A DNA stretch of 64,000 nt from Candidatus Omnitrophota bacterium (GTDB taxonomy: Bacteria; Omnitrophota; Gorgyraeia; Zapsychrales; Zapsychraceae), in contig JAGOSC010000004.1 in assembly GCA_018062515.1 (NCBI GenBank), positions 10,507 through 74,506 on the forward strand, written 5' to 3'. The notes beneath the pieces are model-generated. The model had not been told where the DNA came from. It worked only from the letters and a program-made list of their open reading frames with translations, and did not search any database. Shown in pieces: positions 36,285-44,942 of this stretch. The translations under genes and the position numbers were made by a program. Numbering within the stretch: the stretch's first letter is position 1; each line of letters starts with the position of its first letter.

Positions 36285-37358
36285 CTAATCTTTATCAATA
36301 GACAAGTAATTTCTAAATTTTTTCTGCTTCGTTAAGTTTATGAACGCATCAGCAACTTTCGGATCAAATTGAGACCCGCTGTTAAATTTGACTTCCTTGA
36401 CGGCTTCTTGAAAAGATAACTGTTTCTTATATGGACGAGCCGACGTCATAGCCAGAAATGCGTCGACGACGGCGATGATTCTCGCCCCCAAAGGAATCTG
36501 TTCTTTTTTTAGTCCCGACGGATAACCCGTCCCGTCGTACTTTTCATTGTGATATAAAATAATCGGTAAAACAGGTTTTAGAAAATCGACGGGCTTAATC
36601 AATTTCACCGCCCGAGCCGGCTGTTCGCGGATCAGTTTAAATTCTTCCGGCGTCAACTGACTGGACTTTGATAAAACATTATATGGGATATCAATCGCCC
36701 CCGCCTCACGGAGAATACTCGCATAAAATAAATTATTAATTTGTTCCTTAGAAATTTTAAGTTCCTCGCCGAGAGAATGCACAATATTAAAATACGCGGA
36801 AGAACTTCTTTTTTGTAATACCGAACTGTGTTGGCGCAACAATTCACCAATAAATTTGATACTTTCTAATATTATTTCCTGCTGTTCTTCATGCAATTGT
36901 AAATTCTTGATGGCCGTTACGGATTGCTCGACGACAACAGATAACATTTCTTTATCGAAATCATTAAATGGACCTTCACCTTTTTTCCGTCGGATGAATA
37001 TCGCACCGACGATCTCATCGGCGACTAAAGGCAGCCCGAGGAGCTGGTCTTCAAATATGGAAAACCCTTTTAAAACTTGCGCTTCTTTTTCCGAAATGTT
37101 CATCAATTCTTTTTTCTTATCAAAAAACATATTGATTTTGTTGTCGAAGACGGCCTTCAGAATGACTTTCTTTTTCTTGGGGTCAAGAACGTAGATCGTC
37201 GACGAGCTGGCCTTAATAAACTGGCACAGCAATCTGGTTAGGCGTAAAACCAATTCTTTTACGTTGTAAGTAGAATTAACCAGCCGGTACACCATGTGTA
37301 CGGCGGAAAGGATAAGCTTATACTTTCTTGAATGGATCGAAGAGTTTTTTATGTTCAT
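36285..37358 (-). CDS. GAF plus degenerate HD-GYP domain protein
   Basis: 357 aa: a GAF-like sensor domain (about 25-155) and an HD-GYP-like domain (about 165-345). The GYP part is clear (HNEKYDGTGYP, IPLGARIIAVVDAF), but metal ligands are missing: the HD pair is Arg-Glu (ILREAGAID), the next His is Gln (REQPAR), and HHE is HNE; the Asp of VVDAF remains. It therefore probably does not hydrolyse c-di-GMP and may instead be a sensor or binding protein. The start is at ATG 37358, overlapping dgt by 41 bp; ATG 37295 is a later option. Confidence 0.83.
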   Translation of the reverse strand: MNIKNSSIHSRKYKLILSAVHMVYRLVNSTYNVKELVLRLTRLLCQFIKASSSTIYVLDPKKKKVILKAVFDNKINMFFDKKKELMNISEKEAQVLKGFSIFEDQLLGLPLVADEIVGAIFIRRKKGEGPFNDFDKEMLSVVVEQSVTAIKNLQLHEEQQEIILESIKFIGELLRQHSSVLQKRSSSAYFNIVHSLGEELKISKEQINNLFYASILREAGAIDIPYNVLSKSSQLTPEEFKLIREQPARAVKLIKPVDFLKPVLPIILYHNEKYDGTGYPSGLKKEQIPLGARIIAVVDAFLAMTSARPYKKQLSFQEAVKEVKFNSGSQFDPKVADAFINLTKQKKFRNYLSIDKD

Positions 37359-38547
37359 CAAACGCGGACCTATCTGTCATCCCGGCGATATAATTACAAA
37401 TCGCGGGAAAAGTTTTCAAATCAAGTTCATTTTTTAACGGCTCAGGTAATTTATCGTAGGTATCATATGGCAGATTGAATGTCTTACTGACTCTGGGCCA
37501 AATTTTATAAGGCAGCTGATCCGGATTACGCTTATAAACATTAAAGATATCCTCAATGATCCGTTTAGCCTTCTCTGTCATCCTGATCACACGATAATGT
37601 GAATATAGTTTATCATAAAGTAACTGCTGAAGGGAATCCCTTTGCCGCTTCATCTCCGACGAAAAACCGATGACCGACTCAACAGGATTACCTAAGTGAT
37701 AATCCTTAACCTCTTGGGAATTCTTAAAATTTTTCTTCTTTAACATTTCGGTAGAATGCTGCAGTAAATCCTGTGTTTGAATGTCGATGAGAAATTTGAC
37801 CACCTGATACTTCAACATTTCTTTATTTTCAGGATCCAATTGGTCATCAATATTTTGATAAGATTCCCGCCAAAGCTGACTCTCCATCAAATCATCTTTG
37901 GAAATACACCCGGACGTCAAACCATCGTCGATATCATGGGATAAATAGGCCAAAGCATCGGCGACATCAACCACTTTTGCCTCCAACGTTGGACCAATAT
38001 TCTGATATTTTTCTAATTCACCTTTGATGTCATAGGATGTTTCATGTTTGAGAATTCCCACACGCACTTCTTCAGTTAAATCCAATCCATTAAATTTCGG
38101 ATACCTTTTTTCAAAATCCGTTACAATTTTATAACTGCGAAAATTATGATCGAAGCCGCCTTTTCCCGCCATGATCAAATTAAGTGCGTGTTCGCCGGCG
38201 TGACCAAACGGTGGATGGCCTAAATCATGGGCCAAAGCAATAGCCTCGATTAAATCTTCATTTAAACGTAAACATCGTCCAATGGTCCGGGCAATTTGAG
38301 CTACTTCAATGGTATGGGTTAGGCGCGTGCGATAATAATCACCCTCGAGAATGACAAAAACTTGTGTTTTATATTCGAGTTTACGGAAAGCCTCGGAGTG
38401 GACAATGCGGTCACGATCACGCTGATAAGCTGTACGCACCGGGTGCTGAGAATTGTCGTGCTCCCGCCCGCGTGAATCCCTGCTTTTCATCGCGTAGGGA
38501 GCCAAAATCTTTTCCTCTAAATCTTCAATGTCTTTTCTTGTATTCAT
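37318..38547 (-). CDS. dgt: dGTP triphosphohydrolase-like HD protein
   Basis: 409 aa. It cleaves dNTPs (classically dGTP) to nucleoside and triphosphate. Motifs: RTAYQRDRDRIVHSEAFRKL, TRLTHTIEVAQIARTI and ALAHDLGHPPFGHAGE, which hold the H...HD metal site, and a later D in VVDVADALAYLSHDIDDG. The spacing fits the Dgt-like type 2 group. It overlaps the HIT gene by 23 bp. Confidence 0.93.
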   Translation of the reverse strand: MNTRKDIEDLEEKILAPYAMKSRDSRGREHDNSQHPVRTAYQRDRDRIVHSEAFRKLEYKTQVFVILEGDYYRTRLTHTIEVAQIARTIGRCLRLNEDLIEAIALAHDLGHPPFGHAGEHALNLIMAGKGGFDHNFRSYKIVTDFEKRYPKFNGLDLTEEVRVGILKHETSYDIKGELEKYQNIGPTLEAKVVDVADALAYLSHDIDDGLTSGCISKDDLMESQLWRESYQNIDDQLDPENKEMLKYQVVKFLIDIQTQDLLQHSTEMLKKKNFKNSQEVKDYHLGNPVESVIGFSSEMKRQRDSLQQLLYDKLYSHYRVIRMTEKAKRIIEDIFNVYKRNPDQLPYKIWPRVSKTFNLPYDTYDKLPEPLKNELDLKTFPAICNYIAGMTDRSAFDEHKKLFDPFKKV

Positions 38548-39022
38548 CGACGAGTTGCTTATGGACTTCAGTTAGTGATTGCGAAATGACTTTGGTATCC
38601 GCCGTGACCGGCATAAAATTGACATCGCCCCGCCAGCGCGGAACAACATGTATATGAACGTGGCCGGGAAATCCCGCGCCCGCGTCTTTTCCTAAATTTA
38701 TCCCAATATTAAAACCATTAACCTTCATCACTTTTTTTAATAATAATTTTATTTCTTCCAGCAAATTATAAAGATCATCACGTTCATTCTTCTTCAATTT
38801 TGATGTATCATCGACGTGCCGGTTCGGAATAATCAATACATGGCCATTATTGTACGGATAAATATTCAAAACAGCATACGCATATTCACTTCGGCAAACA
38901 ACAAAATTCTTTTTGTCGTCGATCTTTTTCGCATAAATGCGGCAAAACAAACATCCCGTTTGTTTACGGTTGATTTTCTTTACATAAGCCGACCGCCAAG
39001 GGGCCCATAATTTATCCATCAT
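38525..39022 (-). CDS. HIT-family hydrolase (AP4A phosphorylase/hydrolase-like)
   Basis: 165 aa. The catalytic histidine triad GHVHIHVVPRW is present, with the N-terminal LWAPWRSAYV and GCLFCRI (zinc-type cysteines) of the HIT subgroup that acts on diadenosine polyphosphates. Two adjacent ATG codons start the gene at the yfcE stop (TAATG). Confidence 0.92.
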   Translation of the reverse strand: MMDKLWAPWRSAYVKKINRKQTGCLFCRIYAKKIDDKKNFVVCRSEYAYAVLNIYPYNNGHVLIIPNRHVDDTSKLKKNERDDLYNLLEEIKLLLKKVMKVNGFNIGINLGKDAGAGFPGHVHIHVVPRWRGDVNFMPVTADTKVISQSLTEVHKQLVDEYKKRH

Positions 39023-39501
39023 TATTTAACCTTTATGATTTTGGGAAATATCTTTCGATCTTTTATTTCGATTATTCCGTACGAACAATACGGCGCCGAA
39101 ACAATATCATTCGGGCTTCCCGGATTAAAATAAAGCACTTTCTCGACGGTTTCATTGTATGGTTGATGCGAGTGCCCAAAAATGACGATATCGACTTGAT
39201 CGGGACCAAACTCTTTAACAACATTTTTCAAAACATCTTTTGGCGACCCGGCACCATGCACTAGTCCGATGGAAAACCCTTCACATTTAAAAATCTGTTT
39301 CGGAGGAAGTTTTTTCCGCACTTGAGAATCATCCATATTCCCCTGCACGGCCTTGACTTCAGCAATCGCCTCAAATATTTTAAGGTCCTCGAGGGTACAA
39401 AAATCACCCGCATGGATAATCAAATCAACTTTTTTAAAATCATCAAGAAGCTGTTTAGGGATTTCTAAGGAATGCGTATCGGAGACAACACCTATTTTCA
39501 T
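39022..39501 (-). CDS. YfcE/MJ0936-like calcineurin-type phosphodiesterase
   Basis: 159 aa metallophosphoesterase: DTHS (about 8-11), HAGDF, GNMD, HGAG and FGHSHQP build the two-metal site. This family hydrolyses phosphodiesters in vitro; the natural substrate is unknown. Its start overlaps the upstream ATPase gene stop by 4 bp. Confidence 0.92.
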   Translation of the reverse strand: MKIGVVSDTHSLEIPKQLLDDFKKVDLIIHAGDFCTLEDLKIFEAIAEVKAVQGNMDDSQVRKKLPPKQIFKCEGFSIGLVHGAGSPKDVLKNVVKEFGPDQVDIVIFGHSHQPYNETVEKVLYFNPGSPNDIVSAPYCSYGIIEIKDRKIFPKIIKVK

Positions 39502-41135
39502 GTCAAAATGTATGGTTTATCAAAAAGGTTTAATAACATATTGATTTCTTCCGCGTTCCAAATCCAGAACCGTTCCTGTAACGCTTTTAATTTGGCGTGA
39601 TCATCCGGTTTTGATAATGATATGATCAGGCACTTCTCGATCTTTTTACTCGATTTCCTCGCCTTTTCGATGATAGAAACAATATCATTTTCCAAAAAGC
39701 TGTCTTTCTTTAATACAATTAGCCACGTCGAGTTTTCCGTATCCGCTTTGATAATATCCGCAAAGAAATCCTGATTAATCCTCAACTTTTCTGAAGTAAT
39801 ATCCCGGAATGTGGGAAGCATGTATTTTCGGCCGTTTAAGTCAATTGTTTCATTCTCAAAACATCCTAACAATTCAATAATTCTTGAATAAAAATCTTTT
39901 CCCGCCGTCGCTTGGAACTGATCGACATAATTATGAAACTCAGAACGAAACTGTATTCTTTGGCGGTCAGGTGTAAGCTCAATACCATTTAGTCTTTTTT
40001 GGTATACAAACTTAACCCAGTATTTAAATAATTTATCTTTGAAATAGAATAACTTTCCGTTCTTAAAAATGATTCCCTCATCTTGGAGTTTAACCAGTTT
40101 TTGATTTAACTGAGTTTTATTAATATCGACTTCATCCAACAAATCTTCCGCTTTTTGTATTCCCATGGATATGGCAATCAATATATTGGAAATGACTTTA
40201 TTCCCTTTACCGCTGCACCAATCATTGATGATCAATTCAAAATGACGGCTAATCACTCCCCATCGGTCAAACAACAAATTCTCGATCGACTGGGCAACTA
40301 AAGGCAAGAATATTTCATTCTGTTGATGCAAAACTTTTAAATTGGTTAGCTCCTTGCAAATCAGCTGTAAATAAAGCGGATATCCACCCGTGAATTCCGT
40401 CAGAAAATTAGCTAAATTCTGATCCATTTTGGATCCTTCCAACAGATTTGCGGTAAATTCTCGACTAGTATGAATATCAAATGCTTCCAGCTCGACGGAT
40501 TCAAAATTTCCAAATAATAATGATAATTTCTCGGCCAATATTTTTTGAGCGGTATATTTATATGAACTGGACAGGATATATAGACATTTTTTTTGGGTCA
40601 TAATTTTTGCGCCCAAGCTTGCAAAAACATCCGGGATTCCAAACTCCTCGAGCGCCTGAAATTCATCAAAAATGAGAACACAAAATTGTCCGGATTCATT
40701 GGTATAAATTTCAGGCAAAGCCATAAGGCCTAAAAAGGAATTGGCTAATTTTCCTTTTCCTAAATTCAGTTGAATATTTTTAATGACATCGACGGTGTGC
40801 GGTATAAATCTTTTGGCTTCTTCAATAAGCAGGTTGAGATCATCATGATGCGGAAGCTGTTTGTTTTTTAAATAGTGATACAGCATACTCGCGCTGAATT
40901 TATGAAAGAAATAAAAAATATCTTTATGATCCAAATCAAAATAGATGGGAGTGACTTTATTGTCATCGAGGTTATACAAAAATTCCTGCAAAACAGCGGT
41001 TTTTCCGATATACCGATGTCCGGTAAAAGCGATATTGTGCCGGTACCCTTCTTTTAAATCCAGAACTCTCTTCTTAAGAAGTTGTAATGTTTCTTTACGG
41101 CCAAAAAAATGATGTTCAAAATCTAATGGGTTCAT
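39498..41135 (-). CDS. STAND/archaeal-type P-loop ATPase with an uncharacterised C-terminal region
   Basis: 545 aa. Walker A GHRYIGKTAV (about 39-48) and Walker B CVLIFDEFQAL (about 152-162) lie in a single P-loop domain of the PF01637-like group that is common in archaea. A winged-helix-like region follows (about 300-375), then about 160 residues (FVYQKRLNGIEL ... WNAEE) I do not recognise, possibly a nuclease-like fold. No toxin, transposase or membrane span is visible. It sits between a LytM lipoprotein and a phosphodiesterase with 4-bp overlaps on both sides, so it is cotranscribed. Function unknown. Confidence 0.72.
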   Translation of the reverse strand: MNPLDFEHHFFGRKETLQLLKKRVLDLKEGYRHNIAFTGHRYIGKTAVLQEFLYNLDDNKVTPIYFDLDHKDIFYFFHKFSASMLYHYLKNKQLPHHDDLNLLIEEAKRFIPHTVDVIKNIQLNLGKGKLANSFLGLMALPEIYTNESGQFCVLIFDEFQALEEFGIPDVFASLGAKIMTQKKCLYILSSSYKYTAQKILAEKLSLLFGNFESVELEAFDIHTSREFTANLLEGSKMDQNLANFLTEFTGGYPLYLQLICKELTNLKVLHQQNEIFLPLVAQSIENLLFDRWGVISRHFELIINDWCSGKGNKVISNILIAISMGIQKAEDLLDEVDINKTQLNQKLVKLQDEGIIFKNGKLFYFKDKLFKYWVKFVYQKRLNGIELTPDRQRIQFRSEFHNYVDQFQATAGKDFYSRIIELLGCFENETIDLNGRKYMLPTFRDITSEKLRINQDFFADIIKADTENSTWLIVLKKDSFLENDIVSIIEKARKSSKKIEKCLIISLSKPDDHAKLKALQERFWIWNAEEINMLLNLFDKPYILT

Positions 41136-41815
41136 GGCAAATAATATAAAGGGTTATCCGCGTACTTATTTTTTCGGATTTCAAAGTGTAAACTGGCCAA
41201 TTGTTGCTGTTCACCGACGTTAGCGATCGGATCAGCCTTTTTGACAACATCGCCGTATTTTACTAATAATTTTGCATTCTTCGAATACACCGTGTGGAAA
41301 CCGTCTTGATGATCAATGATAATCATATAACTTTGCCCCGGAAGGTAATCGGCAAAAACGACCTTTCCTGAGCGTGCGGCCTTCACCGTTTCTCCTCGAG
41401 TCACTTTAATGTCTATGCCTTTGGATAAGACTTCATTATTTCTCTTATTAAAGTATCCGACGATCTTTCCTTTAACAGGCCAAGCAAAATCTTCTTTTTT
41501 TCCGGAGCTTTCATTATAAACAACTTTTGTTTTAGACGCCCCGTCAGGAATAAGAATCAATTGATCCACTTCGATTTTACCCATGTCCGGTATGTTATTT
41601 GATTTGACAATGTCGTCCGTCGTTACATTATACATTTTGGCGATCGTATAGATTGTCTCTTTTTTCTTAACTTTGTGATAATTACCCTTTGGTTTTGATA
41701 TAGGCGGGGGCTGTGTGAGAACGATGGCGTCTGGAGGAAGGGTCTCCATTGAAGCACATCCACTCAATATAAGAATCGTTGCGGCAAGGACAAAAAAATT
41801 AAATCTCGAATACAT
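41132..41815 (-). CDS. LysM plus degenerate LytM/M23 lipoprotein (NlpD/EnvC-like)
   Basis: 227 aa. Lipobox LSGC (Cys at about 20), one LysM domain (about 45-92, YHKVKKKETIYTIAKMY), and a C-terminal M23-type domain (about 110-227). Two zinc ligands are changed: HxGxD is SKGID and HLHFE is SLHFE. It is therefore unlikely to cut peptidoglycan and resembles NlpD/EnvC, which activate amidases at the septum. It overlaps the ATPase gene by 4 bp. Confidence 0.86.
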   Translation of the reverse strand: MYSRFNFFVLAATILILSGCASMETLPPDAIVLTQPPPISKPKGNYHKVKKKETIYTIAKMYNVTTDDIVKSNNIPDMGKIEVDQLILIPDGASKTKVVYNESSGKKEDFAWPVKGKIVGYFNKRNNEVLSKGIDIKVTRGETVKAARSGKVVFADYLPGQSYMIIIDHQDGFHTVYSKNAKLLVKYGDVVKKADPIANVGEQQQLASLHFEIRKNKYADNPLYYLP

Positions 41816-41835
41816 AAAGAAATCTCGTAAAAAAA

Positions 41836-42477
41836 TTAATTTTTAGAAAGAATATTACGTTTGAATGCCTGAGTCACCTGAGCAATGTTTTCGGCCAAAC
41901 ATATGGCCCGACAAACAGCAAAACAGCGCACACCTTTTTCTTTTAGAATTTCTATATTCTCGACGGTAATACCGCCAATAGCAAAAACGGGAATCTTAAT
42001 GGTCGTTGCCACTTTTTCCAATAACAATAAATCCATTGAATCACGGTCGGGTTTTGTCAGAGTTTTGAAGACTGAGCCAAAACCAATATAATCAGCCCCT
42101 TCATCTTGAGCTTTTTTAGCTTGCTCAAACGTTTGACAAGAAATCCCAATTATCTTTTCGTTTCCAAGGATCTTACGGGCATATTTTAAAGATAAGTCAT
42201 CTTGTCCAAGATGTACACCCGCAGCGTCGATCGAATCACAAATGTCGACACGATCATTGATAATAAACGGCATTTGCTTATTTACTTCTTTACTAAATTC
42301 CTGATAAAACTTTATGATTTTCTTTGCCGAGCCTGATTTATCCCGCAACTGAATGATATCAACACCGTGATTAACCGCTTCCAAAGCTATCATAAGCAGA
42401 TGTTCATAATTCGTTACTTCAGCATCCAAAATCAAATACAAACTAAAATCGTCCGATAACTTTCTTTTCCAATTCAT
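41836..42477 (-). CDS. thiE: Thiamine-phosphate synthase
   Basis: 213 aa TIM barrel joining HMP-PP and the thiazole phosphate. Conserved segments: QLRDKSGSAKKII, FIINDRVDICDSIDAAGVHLGQDD, GADYIGFGSVF, and FAIGGITVENI. The family length is about 210. It overlaps the thiD2 gene by 35 bp. No thiazole-synthesis gene is in the window. Confidence 0.94.
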   Translation of the reverse strand: MNWKRKLSDDFSLYLILDAEVTNYEHLLMIALEAVNHGVDIIQLRDKSGSAKKIIKFYQEFSKEVNKQMPFIINDRVDICDSIDAAGVHLGQDDLSLKYARKILGNEKIIGISCQTFEQAKKAQDEGADYIGFGSVFKTLTKPDRDSMDLLLLEKVATTIKIPVFAIGGITVENIEILKEKGVRCFAVCRAICLAENIAQVTQAFKRNILSKN

Positions 42478-42859
42478 AAACTTTATACCGCAGCTGCTTG
42501 AGCTTCATTGAACAATCTTGATCCAAAAGTTTTGTGCATTCTTCCAACACACGTATGGATTCTTTAATCCTTTGTGAATTGGCGTAAAAAATATCTTCGA
42601 CCTTAGATCGAGTCAACTCACTTTTCGTCGTGCCGCGTCCTTTATCGTTCTCAATATCCCGTGACAAAATAATATGGCTGATATTTAATGGCTCAATGAG
42701 TTTTGTCAAAGAATGCCGAACGTTTTTATACGATCTGGTCAACGTCGGCAAATCAAAAAAGAAACGGCACACATCTTCACAGACCCTTAATGCTTCTTTG
42801 GCGCGGTTAAAATTGGCGTCCACCAAACGATAAACTTTTTTTTCATCTATCTTACGCAC
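42443..42859 (-). CDS. ThiD2-type protein, stand-alone (HMP-P kinase candidate)
   Basis: 138 aa, all-helical. The sequence (LVDANFNRAKEALRVCEDVCRF and NSQRIKESIRVLEE) matches the domain usually fused to the N-terminus of ThiE in other bacteria and described as ThiD2, a monofunctional HMP-phosphate kinase. Here the same domain is encoded separately and overlaps thiE, suggesting it supplies HMP-PP directly to ThiE. The name rests on recognition of the motif pattern. Confidence 0.76.
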   Translation of the reverse strand: MRKIDEKKVYRLVDANFNRAKEALRVCEDVCRFFFDLPTLTRSYKNVRHSLTKLIEPLNISHIILSRDIENDKGRGTTKSELTRSKVEDIFYANSQRIKESIRVLEECTKLLDQDCSMKLKQLRYKVYELEKKVIGRF

Positions 42860-43331
42860 TTTTTTTAATCAATTCGATAATATTGGTTGATGACCAACCC
42901 TTTTCAAACTTTATATATTCGATTTTTCCGCCGTATGATTTTACGAAATCCTCGCCGACAATTCCTTTACCTTTCCAATCCGCCCCTTTAATCAGCACAT
43001 CCGGTTTAACCGCTTTGATCAAACTCAGCGGAGTCGGTGCAGAAAAAATGGTTACATAATCCACGCTCTCTAAAGCTGCTAAAACAGCTGCCCGCTCATG
43101 TTGAGGAACAATCGGACGAGTTGGACCTTTAATCTTCCTAACCGACTGATCGCTATTAACACCTAACACCAAAATGCGATGATTCTTTTTTGCCTTTTCC
43201 AAATAAGCAACATGCCCGAAATGTAAAATGTCAAAACAACCGTTTGTGAACGCTATCGTCTTTCCGGATTTTCTTAATCGATGCAGTTCTTTTTTTAACT
43301 GAATGAGCGATAATGTCTTATTCTTAATCAC
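42852..43331 (-). CDS. rfaE2: D-glycero-beta-D-manno-heptose-1-phosphate adenylyltransferase
   Basis: 159 aa nucleotidyltransferase with the signature HxGH (FTNGCFDILHFGHVAYLE is the local segment) and GVNSDQSVRKIKGPTRPI. It makes ADP-heptose for the LPS core. It is the stand-alone half of HldE (no kinase domain). It lies 3 bp after gmhA, and the pair supports an LPS-containing outer membrane. Confidence 0.93.
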   Translation of the reverse strand: MIKNKTLSLIQLKKELHRLRKSGKTIAFTNGCFDILHFGHVAYLEKAKKNHRILVLGVNSDQSVRKIKGPTRPIVPQHERAAVLAALESVDYVTIFSAPTPLSLIKAVKPDVLIKGADWKGKGIVGEDFVKSYGGKIEYIKFEKGWSSTNIIELIKKSA

Positions 43332-43334
43332 AAA

Positions 43335-43907
43335 TTAATGACTGAATTGATTTTCAACCAACTCGCAAATCGCGTGATAAATACACATATGCGATTCTTG
43401 TATCCTGGCGGTTGAGGTCGACGGCACAACAATATTTACATCAGCCTTATCTTTTAATTGTCCTCCACCACATCCGGATAACACAATGGTTTTTAAACCC
43501 AGTTCCTTTGCTTTTTGAATGGCCAAAATAACATTTTTTGAATTTCCGCTCGTCGATAATCCAAACGCTACGTCGCCTTTTCTTCCGAGTCCCTCAATCT
43601 GGCGGGAAAAAATAGTATCAAATGAATAATCATTACTCAAACAGGTTAAGATCGAACTGTCCGTCGTTAGCGCAATAGCAGCCAAAGCACGCCGTTCTTT
43701 CTTAAATCGTCCGATAAATTCAGCCGCGAAGTGTTGACTATCCGCTGCGGAGCCGCCATTTCCGAAAATAAGAATCTTTCCTTGAGCCGATAATGATTGG
43801 ACAATGATATCAACCGCCTTGGCAATCTCGTCGACATTTGCCTTCAGCGCCGCCTGTTTAACACTGACCGATTCTTCAAATATTTTTTGGATTTGTTCTT
43901 TCATCAT
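43335..43907 (-). CDS. gmhA: Phosphoheptose isomerase
   Basis: 190 aa SIS-domain enzyme converting sedoheptulose-7-phosphate to heptose-7-phosphate, the first step of ADP-heptose synthesis. Seen are FGNGGSAADSQHFAAEFIGRF and GLSTSGNSKNVI, and TARIQESHMCIYH near the end. Expected length. It lies 3 bp from pfk and 3 bp from rfaE2. Confidence 0.95.
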   Translation of the reverse strand: MMKEQIQKIFEESVSVKQAALKANVDEIAKAVDIIVQSLSAQGKILIFGNGGSAADSQHFAAEFIGRFKKERRALAAIALTTDSSILTCLSNDYSFDTIFSRQIEGLGRKGDVAFGLSTSGNSKNVILAIQKAKELGLKTIVLSGCGGGQLKDKADVNIVVPSTSTARIQESHMCIYHAICELVENQFSH

Positions 43908-43910
43908 TAA

Positions 43911-44942
43911 TTAAGCCGCAAATACCTTGGCGATATCATAAATATCCGGTTCAATCGCTTTATGTTTACTGACCGCTTCCTTGATTGGAACCGCGCGTAA
44001 TTTATTTTCATGAATGGAAACCATCATTCCATATTTTTCTTGTTTAACCAGTTCAACCGCGTGAAAACCGAATCGGGTGCTAATAATCCGATCAAATGCC
44101 GTCGGAGAACCGCCTCTTTGAATGTGTCCCAAAACGCTGACACGCGTTTCAAAACCGGTTTTCGTTTCAATTAAATCAGCAACCAACTCACCAACCCGAC
44201 TGACCCGGTGATGCCGGATATTTTCCTGACGTTCAATTTCATTTTCATTCGAATAACCTTCAATAATTGTCCCTTCTGAAATAACAATAATACTGAACGT
44301 TTTTCCGCGTTTATGTCGAGATCTTAGCGAATCGCAGAGTTCTTCTATTTTTACCGGAAATTCAGGGACTAAAATAATATCCGCGCCTCCGGCAATACCG
44401 GCTTCAAGAGCGATCCAGCCTGTGTACCGGCCCATAACTTCAATAACAATGATGCGGTGATGACTTTCCGCCGTCGTGTGTAGTCGATCAATACATTGAG
44501 TGGCAATGTTTACCGCTGTATCGAATCCAAATGCATAATCTGTTCCGGTTAAAGAATTATCAACGGACTTGGGAACCCCAATAATCGGCATCTTGTATTG
44601 CTCAAATAAGGCTAATCCAATTTTTAATGTGTCTTCTCCACCGACGGCAATAAGCGCATCAATACCGCTGCGTTTAAAATTCTCCGCAATCTGTTCATTC
44701 ATCTCTTTTTTGAGTGGAGGAATGACTCGGCTCGTCCCCAAAATGGTTCCTCCTCGATCTAAAATTCCAGAAACCAATTGAAGATCCAACACCTTCATGT
44801 CATTCTGCACTAAACCAGTCCATCCGTTCTTGATTCCGGTAACAACAAATCCTTCAGACACAGCTTTACGCACAACCGCCCTAATCACAGAATTCAATCC
44901 CGGACAATCAGCGCCACCCGTCAAAATTCCTATTTTTTTCAT
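43911..44942 (-). CDS. pfkA: 6-Phosphofructokinase, probably PPi-type
   Basis: 343 aa. Fold motifs ILTGGADCPGLNSVIR and ILDRGGTILGTSR are clear. At 101-105 GGEDT replaces the ATP-type GGDGS, and Lys (PKSVDN, 124-129) replaces Gly; Asp plus Lys at these places mark PPi-dependent enzymes. The usual DND of the catalytic loop reads DNS, so one carboxylate is lost and activity needs testing. Located between amaP and gmhA with 1-3 bp gaps. Confidence 0.9.
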   Translation of the reverse strand: MKKIGILTGGADCPGLNSVIRAVVRKAVSEGFVVTGIKNGWTGLVQNDMKVLDLQLVSGILDRGGTILGTSRVIPPLKKEMNEQIAENFKRSGIDALIAVGGEDTLKIGLALFEQYKMPIIGVPKSVDNSLTGTDYAFGFDTAVNIATQCIDRLHTTAESHHRIIVIEVMGRYTGWIALEAGIAGGADIILVPEFPVKIEELCDSLRSRHKRGKTFSIIVISEGTIIEGYSNENEIERQENIRHHRVSRVGELVADLIETKTGFETRVSVLGHIQRGGSPTAFDRIISTRFGFHAVELVKQEKYGMMVSIHENKLRAVPIKEAVSKHKAIEPDIYDIAKVFAA

